From contig BBYL01000019.1 in the NCBI GenBank assembly GCA_001570385.1, positions 156,232 through 220,231 on the forward strand: a DNA stretch of 64,000 bases, in the 5' to 3' direction. The first letter of the stretch is position 1, and each line of letters opens with the position of its first letter. The DNA comes from Microtetraspora glauca. GTDB taxonomy: Bacteria > Actinomycetota > Actinomycetes > Streptosporangiales > Streptosporangiaceae. The notes below the pieces were generated by a model, which saw only the letters and a list, made by a program, of their open reading frames with translations, was not told where the DNA came from and did no database searches. This document shows, piece after piece, positions 11,239 through 17,854 of the stretch. The position numbers and the translations under genes were made by a program.

Positions 11239-11331
11239 CAACGGGTGCCGAGCTCCCTCGGCCTGCGGGCGGCCGATCTTGGCGAAGAGTTGAGATCGAC
11301 ATGAGCGTGAAGGCCGATCCGAGGCGGTACG
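11163..11331 (+). repeat. Copy 2 of the duplicated PEP synthase 3' end
   Basis: This segment covers the last 25 codons of the PEP synthase and about 93 bases after the stop. It aligns with window positions 1-172. After 11331 the two copies diverge completely. The remaining noncoding DNA up to the stress-protein start at 11555 shows no gene or clear regulatory motif. Confidence 0.8.
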
Positions 11332-11554
11332 AGAGGGGTGCCGGCTGTGCCGGTGCCAGGCCCCCGGCATCGTCGTCGGATATGCGCAGGACGCCGCCGA
11401 CTGCCTGACGTACGCGCCCGCTTAGCCGCAGCTGGGACCGGGGACCGGCCGTGAGGGGTCAGGTAGGCGAGAAGGTCTGCTGGCACTCCGGGCGCAGCGC
11501 CTGGACGCAGGCCGCGAGGGGGCGAGCACAGCGATAAGGGGGACGGCGGAGCCG

Positions 11555-12415
11555 ATGGAGCGTCCAATCGTCGTTGGTGTTGATGGGTCACAGGGCTCGC
11601 TGGAGGCCGCCGCGTGGGCCGGGGCCGAGGCCGCGCTGCGCGGCGCGCCGGTCCGGATCGTGCACGCGGCGCTGCAGTGGGACTATTACGTCCCGCTGGT
11701 CCCGCAACCCGATCCGTGGAGCGCCGCGGTGGCCGAGGCCGCTCAGGAGATGCTGCAGGAGGCGGCCAACCGGACTCGCACCGGCCATCCGGGCGTGCAG
11801 GTCAGCACAGAGCTCGTCCAGGGAGGGACGTCGGAGGCGCTGGTCGCTGTCACGGAGGAGGCGCAACTGATCGTCGTCGGCAGCCGGGGACGCGGCGGGT
11901 TCGCCGGGCTGCTGCTGGGATCGGTGAGTTGGCAGGTCGTCTCACGGGCGCGGTGCCCCGCCGTCGTCGTCCGAGATCCGCACGCCCGCCCCACTGGGCA
12001 GGTCGTCGTGGGTGTCACCGGCAGACCCGACCAGGAGCCGGTCCTGGATTTCGCGTTCCGGGAGGCCGAGCTGCGCGGCGCGGACCTGCGTGTCCTGCAC
12101 GCCTGGACCCGCCCCGCCGGAATCGGGCCCGGTGACACGTCACCCCTGCCGTACGCCGTCGAGGCTGTGGGCAGGGAGGAGGAGGTCCTGCTGGCCGAGA
12201 GTATCGCGGGATGGCGGGACCAATTTCCCGATACGCGTCTGATCCAGCAAGTCGTGCACGAACATCCGGCCAAGGCGCTGGTCGACGCGTCGGCAGACCA
12301 CGACCTCGTGATCGTAGGGGCGCATGGCGGGGCCCGTGCCCTGCTCGGCCTGGGATCCGTGGCGCATGCGCTCGTGCACCACGCACGCGGCCCGGTCGCC
12401 GTCGTGCGCCACTAA
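11555..12415 (+). CDS. Universal stress protein with two Usp domains
   Basis: This 286-residue cytoplasmic protein is a tandem of two Usp domains. The first starts VVGVDGSQGS and ends with the ATP-binding loop GSRGRGGFAGLLLGSVS. The second has VVGVTGRPDQ and the loop GAHGGARALLGLGSVA. Tandem Usp proteins of this type bind ATP and are typical members of the actinobacterial hypoxia/dormancy regulon. Position beside PEP synthase, multicopper oxidase and a CBS protein fits that setting. No specific partner can be inferred. Confidence 0.9.
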   Translation: MERPIVVGVDGSQGSLEAAAWAGAEAALRGAPVRIVHAALQWDYYVPLVPQPDPWSAAVAEAAQEMLQEAANRTRTGHPGVQVSTELVQGGTSEALVAVTEEAQLIVVGSRGRGGFAGLLLGSVSWQVVSRARCPAVVVRDPHARPTGQVVVGVTGRPDQEPVLDFAFREAELRGADLRVLHAWTRPAGIGPGDTSPLPYAVEAVGREEEVLLAESIAGWRDQFPDTRLIQQVVHEHPAKALVDASADHDLVIVGAHGGARALLGLGSVAHALVHHARGPVAVVRH

Positions 12416-12592
12416 CCTGTGTCCGGTGGCAAGCCCGGACGATTGGCGGAGCCATATCGCTGAGGTGAACGGGACCTCTAGCCGGGGAGCGTCGCCTGCG
12501 CATCACCGGGCGCCGGGCTGGCGGCATCTGTCTCTGGCCGACCTTCGACGATCACGACGGTTTCGTCCGTCATACCGAACGGACTGCCGAGG

Positions 12593-14515
12593 TCAGGGGC
12601 CGACGCGGTACGGGCGCATCATCTCGTTGTCCTCGTGTTCCAGGATGTGGCAGTGCCAGACGAACAGGCCCGGCCGGTCGAATACGGCGACGATGCGCGT
12701 GATTTCCCGCGGGTAGGCGATGACGGTGTCCTTCGGTCCGGCCTCCCAACGCTCCGCGGGACGTGGGGCGCCGCCGAACGGCTGGCGGCCGACGACCCTG
12801 AACTCCACCTCGTGGACGTGGATCGGATGCGCGTCCCCGGTGAAGTTGTGAAACTCCCACGTCTCTGTGGCGCCAACCTCGGGGTTCTCCGTCACGGGAT
12901 CGGACCACATCTGTGCCCTGCCGGTGCCGTCGGCCGTGCCGAGGAGCACAGCCGATGATCCCCCGCCGGGGATGGCCGCCGACATGTGCTCGAGCAGGGC
13001 GAGCTTCCGAGTCCGGGTAGCCGCGCCGATCGGCGGCACCGCCGGAAGGGTGAGCCGGCCGGGGGGCACGGTCGTGTCCGGCCCGGCGAGTGGTCCTACG
13101 AGGAACTTCATCACCTGTCCCGTGATGGCGGGGTCGGCGGGCGCGGCCGCAGAGCTCCCGTTGAAGGCCCCGTCGGGGGCCTCGTTGATCAGGTAGAGCT
13201 GTGTGCCCTCCCGCGAGCCGGTGAAGTCGACGATCACGTCGGCCCGCTCGGCCGGCGCCAGCAGCAGCGTGCCAAGTTCCACAGGGACCGGCAGGAAGCC
13301 GCCGTCCCCTCCGATCTGCCAGAAAGGCAGCGCCGCGGCCACCGGGCGCTTCCCGCGAGGGTTCGCCACGATCTTGAGTTTCAGGAAGCGGGAGTTGCAA
13401 CCGTTGAGGAACCGCAACCGGAAACGGCGCGGTTCGACCGTCAGGACCGGCCAGGTCCGGCCGTTCGCCATCATGGTGGTGCCGTAGAACTCTGGATTCC
13501 AGATGGGGGGCACGTCGCTGCCCGGGATGTACGGCCCGGCGAAGTGGTCGAAGGCGGCGCGGCCCGCCGGGTAGAGGAGCGAACCGTCCGCGGCGAACGA
13601 TCGGTCCTGAATGACGATGGGTATCTCGTAATGCTTCGTGCCGCTTGGGTCGCCGAGCGCCGGCGCGGGACCCGGCAGCACACCGGCCGGGAGGTCCTCG
13701 GTTCCGCCGCGTAGCAGGTAGAAGCCGGTCAGCCCCGCGTACACGTTGAGCCTCGTGATTCCCAAGGTGTGGTCGTGGTACCACATCGTGGCGGCCCGCT
13801 GGTCGTTCTCGTAGCGGAACACCGCGGCGCCCGGCCTCCAGGAGACGCCGTACCCGCTCGCGAACGTTTCCGCGTAGTCGGCGTACTTCGACCCTTCGGT
13901 CGCGTAACCCGCTGGGACGTTGCGCGCCGCCGGCAGGTACCACGCCTCGGGGAAGCCGTCGCTGTGCTCCGCGTTGCGCCCGCCATGGAGGTGGGTGATG
14001 ATCGGCACCGGCCCGCGATAACGGTCCGGGGTCGCGATGAACGACGGGCGCGAGTCCCGCCCCGCGACCCCGCCGGCGGGGTTGGCCCAGTGCAGCGTCG
14101 GGTCCACCGGAAGCAGGTGCGGCAGCGCGTCGCCGTTGCTGTCCGTCAGCTCGTTCACCCAGGTGACCTCCACGGGGCGGCCGAACCCCGCCTCCAGGGT
14201 GGGGCCCGGCGAGCCGAAGGTCTCCGGGTGAAGTACCGATCCATACCCCCAGACCGTGGTCGGCGGGCTGCCGGGCGGCAGGATTTGCTGCCGGAACTGC
14301 CGGACGCCGATGGTGTAGCGGTCCACCACGCCGCCCGCCGGGGAGACCGGGGGCATCACGGGCGGAACCGCCAGCGGTGTGACGTACTTGTCGATCGACG
14401 CCGGATCCATCATCCCGTCCGGCACCGCACCGGGCCGCCATGCCGCGGCGCCCTCCAGGAGAAGCGCTCCGGCTCCGCCCATGCCGGCCTTCAAGAACTG
14501 CCGCCTCGTGATCAT
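12593..14515 (-). CDS. Secreted multicopper oxidase
   Basis: This 640-residue three-cupredoxin oxidase opens with a Tat-like signal (TRRQFLKAG followed by a hydrophobic stretch), so it is probably folded with copper and exported. The copper-binding motifs appear in order: HLHGG, WYHDHTLG, HPIHVHEVEF and HCHILEHED, giving the type 1 site and the type 2/3 trinuclear cluster. The overall pattern is closest to CotA/bilirubin-oxidase-like enzymes, which couple oxidation of phenolics or metals to reduction of oxygen to water. The gene converges on the Usp gene. The substrate is not predictable. Confidence 0.9.
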   Translation of the reverse strand: MITRRQFLKAGMGGAGALLLEGAAAWRPGAVPDGMMDPASIDKYVTPLAVPPVMPPVSPAGGVVDRYTIGVRQFRQQILPPGSPPTTVWGYGSVLHPETFGSPGPTLEAGFGRPVEVTWVNELTDSNGDALPHLLPVDPTLHWANPAGGVAGRDSRPSFIATPDRYRGPVPIITHLHGGRNAEHSDGFPEAWYLPAARNVPAGYATEGSKYADYAETFASGYGVSWRPGAAVFRYENDQRAATMWYHDHTLGITRLNVYAGLTGFYLLRGGTEDLPAGVLPGPAPALGDPSGTKHYEIPIVIQDRSFAADGSLLYPAGRAAFDHFAGPYIPGSDVPPIWNPEFYGTTMMANGRTWPVLTVEPRRFRLRFLNGCNSRFLKLKIVANPRGKRPVAAALPFWQIGGDGGFLPVPVELGTLLLAPAERADVIVDFTGSREGTQLYLINEAPDGAFNGSSAAAPADPAITGQVMKFLVGPLAGPDTTVPPGRLTLPAVPPIGAATRTRKLALLEHMSAAIPGGGSSAVLLGTADGTGRAQMWSDPVTENPEVGATETWEFHNFTGDAHPIHVHEVEFRVVGRQPFGGAPRPAERWEAGPKDTVIAYPREITRIVAVFDRPGLFVWHCHILEHEDNEMMRPYRVGP

Positions 14516-14714
14516 GCGCCCCCCTGCGGTGGCCCAAGGGACCCGATTCCTCTGTTACTACCCGTTGTCGCCGGTCAACCGGACGATCACCCCGGCCGTG
14601 CCGGAGTCGGGCGAGGAACACCCGCAGCGATGGGGCCTGACGGTCGGCGAGCCGGATACCCGCCAGCACGGGACACGGTCCTAGGCGATCTCCGCGCTGT
14701 ACATGGCCTCGTCG

Positions 14715-15149
14715 TCAGTCCAGCGCGTAGACGCGGTGGACGAACTCGGCGAGCTTGGTGTCGGACAGCTCCTTGGCGAGGTCGGCTTCGCTGATCATGC
14801 CGAGGAGGCGGTGGCTTTCGATCACAGGCAACCGCTTGATGTGGTGCTCCTCCATCGTGAACAGCGCCTCATCGATGCTGGCGTCGGCGTCCACCCACAC
14901 CAGGCCGCGGGCCAGCTCGCCGGCGGTGGTCTGGTCGATGTCCCTACCCTGGGCGCAGCACATGACCACGATGTCGCGGTCGGTGATGATGCCCTTGAGT
15001 CGGTCGTCGTCTCCGCAGATCGGTAGTGCGCCCACACCCAGGTCGCACATCATCTGTGAGGCGGTGCGCAGGCTGTCGTGTTCGCCAACGCACTGAACCC
15101 CTTCGTGCATCACGTCTCGGGCCTTCTTCCCGGTTTGCGCGGTGCTCAT
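14715..15149 (-). CDS. CBS-domain pair protein
   Basis: This 144-residue protein consists of two CBS motifs: RDVMHEGVQCVGE to IITDRDIVVM, and ARGLVWVDADASI to GMISEADLAKEL. Such pairs bind adenosine nucleotides and usually sense energy charge. The start at 15149 is chosen because GGAGGC lies four bases upstream. It belongs to the stress block; small CBS proteins are frequent neighbours of Usp genes in actinomycete DevR/OsdR regulons. No partner domain is fused. Confidence 0.88.
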   Translation of the reverse strand: MSTAQTGKKARDVMHEGVQCVGEHDSLRTASQMMCDLGVGALPICGDDDRLKGIITDRDIVVMCCAQGRDIDQTTAGELARGLVWVDADASIDEALFTMEEHHIKRLPVIESHRLLGMISEADLAKELSDTKLAEFVHRVYALD

Positions 15150-15444
15150 CGCTGCCTCCAAACGCCGATGAACTGCTTACAGGGCTGATAGAGAACCGAA
15201 GTCAGGTGGCGCCCTCCGTTTCCCGTACGCGCCGCCACTCCTGGTCGACGTTCTGCGGCGGACGTCGACGTTGGCTTGCGCGGCGCAAGGGCGCGCCACG
15301 GGTCCGCCGAGGTGCTGAGCTTCACCCGGGCGTACGGCACGAGCTCGTGGGGCCCGGCTCCGGACTCGTGACGCGTCATCGGATCCCACCTTCTATGGGA
15401 CGTGTCCTGCTCTCCAGCATCCCGGGGCGCAGGTCATCGTCCCA

Positions 15445-15618
15445 GGGACTTCTGTCCATCCGATGTGGGACCTTACGCCGTTTCCGCAGGTCGGCGGGTC
15501 GGCCGCTCCCGGCGGATCCGGACCTGGTCTGGACCGATGCACGCCGATTCCGTGGCCGATCCGGGCCATAGGCGACCCGATTGGACCTGGGACCCGCGAG
15601 ACCAGGGGCTTAGGTCCC
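15445..15618 (+). promoter_or_regulatory. Cluster of DevR/OsdR-like boxes upstream of the SPFH gene
   Basis: Three sites resemble the DosR/DevR core GGGACTWWAGTCCC: GGGACTTCTGTCCA at 15445-15458 (11 of 14), GGGACCTTACGCCG at 15467-15480 (10 of 14) and GGGGCTTAGGTCCC at 15605-15618 (12 of 14). The last lies 50 bases upstream of the SPFH ATG. The surrounding 15150-15667 contains no recognisable gene. Binding is predicted from sequence only. Confidence 0.5.
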
Positions 15619-15667
15619 TAGCTGCGGCGGTTCCGGGAGCGCAGCGTGGTTGAGAAGGGAGTTTCCA

Positions 15668-16417
15668 ATGCCGAATCTTGGTGTCGCCATCGTGCGGCAG
15701 TATGAGCGCGGCGTGGTGTTCCGGCTGGGTGAGGTCCGCAACGTCCGCGAGCCTGGGCTGCGCTTCATGATTCCGCTGGTGGATCGGATGCGGAAAGTGA
15801 GCCTGCGCACCGTGACCATGCCCATCCCGTCGCAGCAGATCATCACCCGCGACAACGTCTCCATCGGCGTCGCCGCGGTCGCGTACTACCGCCGCGTCGA
15901 CCCGGTGAAATCGATCGTCGAGATCGAGAACGTGGAGGCCGCCGTCGGCCAGATCGCGCAGACGACAGTCCGCAACGTCGTCGGACGCTCCCTGCTGGAC
16001 CAGGTCCTCACCGACACGGAGAAACTCAACGAGTCGATCAAGCAGATCCTCGACCGCATCACACAGCAATGGGGCGTGTTCGTCCTCCTCGTGGAACTCA
16101 AGGACATCGAACTGCCGCCGACCATGCAGCGGGCGATGGCCCGCCAGGCCGAAGCCGAGCGCGAGAAGCGAGCGAAGATCATCGCGGCTGAGGGCGAGGC
16201 GCTGTCCGCCGGACGCCTGGCGGAGGCCGCCGACGTCATGGCCGACCACCCCATCGCGTTGCAGCTGCGTAACCTGCAGGTACTCAGCGAGATCGCCGTG
16301 GAGCACAACTCCACGATCGTGTTCCCCGCCCAGTTCCTCAGCAGCGTCCGCGCGGTGAAGCGGTTCGTGAGCAAGGAACGCCCCGAACACGCCGAGGCGC
16401 CGACGCTCGTGCCTTGA
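15668..16417 (+). CDS. SPFH/Band 7 (stomatin/slipin-like) protein
   Basis: This 249-residue protein carries an SPFH domain from the start (RQYERGVVFRLGEV, EPGLRFMIPLVDRM, TRDNVSIGVAAVAYYRRVDP). A coiled helical segment rich in Arg, Ala and Glu follows (MARQAEAEREKRAKIIAAEG). Slipins normally begin with a membrane-anchoring hydrophobic segment; here only a short weakly hydrophobic MPNLGVAIV is left, so the protein may be peripheral. Start at 15668 follows AGGGAG. Several DevR-like boxes lie upstream. Confidence 0.85.
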   Translation: MPNLGVAIVRQYERGVVFRLGEVRNVREPGLRFMIPLVDRMRKVSLRTVTMPIPSQQIITRDNVSIGVAAVAYYRRVDPVKSIVEIENVEAAVGQIAQTTVRNVVGRSLLDQVLTDTEKLNESIKQILDRITQQWGVFVLLVELKDIELPPTMQRAMARQAEAEREKRAKIIAAEGEALSAGRLAEAADVMADHPIALQLRNLQVLSEIAVEHNSTIVFPAQFLSSVRAVKRFVSKERPEHAEAPTLVP

Positions 16418-16439
16418 AAACTCCTGACGCGACGAGCCG

Positions 16440-16685
16440 ACAGACACCGGGTGACCGGTGGTGCACCGGGAGCAGTGTGAGCGCCGGAGACCTCGAGTAC
16501 CTCGGAGGAGAGGGCGATGGAGCGCCGGGGCTGTTTGCCTTCGGGGGGCCGAGTTTGAACGTGCTGTCGGCCTGTCGCTTCCAGGCCCGCCGTACGCGCA
16601 AGGTCGGGACGGGCTTGCCGAGGGCGCCGCTGTCGCGTACCTGCAAGGCGGCGAGTTCCGCGTAGCGCAGGCCGGTGCCGAATTG
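16440..16685 (-). pseudogene. Tyrosine recombinase (integrase) relic
   Basis: Read on the minus strand, FGTGLRYAELAALQVRD and LRVRRAWKRQ followed by FKLGPPKANS are the hallmark of a phage/ICE tyrosine integrase around its first catalytic Arg (the R of TGLRYAE). The frame then degenerates; no HxLR or Tyr box follows in frame and there is no N-terminal half. It is a dead fragment of an integrase, close to a tRNA-Gly-like 3' end at 16785. Confidence 0.7.
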
Positions 16686-16784
16686 CAAAGATCGTCCGTG
16701 GTCTGGTGATCCCACGGTGAGCCCGTGAAGATCAAAACTGTGGGCGATGATCACGGGATCTTCTGGTCAGGGGCGATACAAGCG

Positions 16785-16809
16785 TGGAGCGGGTGACGGG
16801 AATCGAACC
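16785..16809 (-). other. tRNA-Gly-like 3' end fragment (probable attachment-site remnant)
   Basis: On the minus strand these 25 bases read as a T-arm (GGTTCGATTCC) and an acceptor 3' strand ending CACCCGCTCCA, as in actinobacterial tRNA-Gly. The 5' half of the tRNA is absent. A tRNA 3' end next to an integrase relic is the expected scar of an integrated element. Confidence 0.55.
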
Positions 16810-16870
16810 GTCACCCGCCACTCGTCACGTCACCCGCCACTCGTCACGTCACCCGCCACTCCTCATGTCA
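16809..16870. repeat. 19-bp tandem repeat, three and a half copies
   Basis: The unit CGTCACCCGCCACTCGTCA is repeated from 16809, 16828 and 16847 (the third with one change), followed by a partial fourth that overlaps the stop codon of the oxidoreductase gene. The unit contains the CACCCGC of the adjacent tRNA acceptor strand, so it probably grew from the tRNA-like end. Confidence 0.85.
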
Positions 16871-17707
16871 CTCGCCCCGCATGTCGGCGAGCGCCGACTC
16901 GAAGGCGTCCATCTCGCGCTCGATCCGGCCGAGCCCGGCGGACGGAAGCCATGCCATCACGCGTGACACCCCGGCCTTCTCGCACTCCTCCAGTACGGCG
17001 GGGTCCGAGGGGGCCGACAGCATCACGATCCGGATGAGCCTGCCCGCGTCGTCCGCCCGGCCGAGCAGTTCGGGGACCCGCTCCAGGACGCCGGGACCGT
17101 AGTTCGGCAGCCAGGCGTCGCCGTACGCGAGGACGCGGTCGAAGACGCGGGGACCGGTTCCGCCCACCAGGATCGGCGGGTACGGCTGCTGGGCCGGTTT
17201 GGGCCACGACCACATCGGGCCGAACGACACGAACTCGCCGTGGTACTCGGCGTCGCCGTGCGTCCAGATCCGTCGCATCGCCTCGATGTGCTCCTTCATC
17301 ACGGCGAACCTGCGGGCGGGATCGACCCCGTGATTGCGGATCTCCGGATCGTTCCAGCCCGCGCCCACGCCGAGCTCGAACCGCCCGCCGGTGAGGGTGT
17401 CGACGCTGGCCACCGCCTTGGCGAGCGCGATCGGCTCGTGCTGCGGGATGAGGCAGATCGCGGTGCCCACCCGCAGCCGGGTCGTGGCCGTGCCCGCGGC
17501 CGTGCACGCCACCAGCGGGTCGTGGGTGTGCCAGTATCTGCGCGGCAGCGGCCCTCCGTCCGGCCCCAGAGGCGTGGCGCCGGTCACCGGGATGTGGGTG
17601 TGCTCGCTGAACATCAGCGCGACGTGGCCCCGTTCCTCGACCACCCGGGCGAGCGTGGCGGGATCGACGGCGTCGTGCGTGGCGAAGTAGCCAAAGCCGG
17701 AGTCCAT
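16868..17707 (-). CDS. LLM-class F420-dependent oxidoreductase
   Basis: This 279-residue TIM-barrel protein belongs to the luciferase-like monooxygenase family that uses coenzyme F420 in actinomycetes. Typical motifs are LMFSEHTHIP, the barrel core DTLTGGRFELGVGAGWN, and PPILVGGTGPRVF. The start at the ATG of 17707 gives a normal N terminus (MDSGFGYF); upstream in-frame codons to 17803 look noncoding. Substrate unknown. Its stop codon lies inside the 19-bp tandem repeat. Confidence 0.87.
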   Translation of the reverse strand: MDSGFGYFATHDAVDPATLARVVEERGHVALMFSEHTHIPVTGATPLGPDGGPLPRRYWHTHDPLVACTAAGTATTRLRVGTAICLIPQHEPIALAKAVASVDTLTGGRFELGVGAGWNDPEIRNHGVDPARRFAVMKEHIEAMRRIWTHGDAEYHGEFVSFGPMWSWPKPAQQPYPPILVGGTGPRVFDRVLAYGDAWLPNYGPGVLERVPELLGRADDAGRLIRIVMLSAPSDPAVLEECEKAGVSRVMAWLPSAGLGRIEREMDAFESALADMRGE

Positions 17708-17854
17708 CGCCCCAGCGTAAGCCGGAGGACGAGCATGGCCCGGGGACGACACTCGGCACATCCGCGCAGGTCCGGCCGTGTATCGGTGCTCACCATGCCC
17801 CATGGCGGCACATGCGCCGCCGGGTCGCCCACCACGACGACGCGCCGCCGCCTG

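Noticed and set aside
11421..11470. GGGACCGGGGACCGG upstream of the Usp gene as a DevR box
   Set aside because: The half sites are direct rather than inverted and the spacing does not fit the DosR core.
16809..16870. Possible CRISPR array
   Set aside because: The 19-bp units are directly abutting with no spacers and no cas genes are present in the window.
16784..16966. Small frame reading MERVTGIEP
   Set aside because: This is the well-known spurious translation of a tRNA 3' end; the DNA is the tRNA-Gly-like fragment and tandem repeat.
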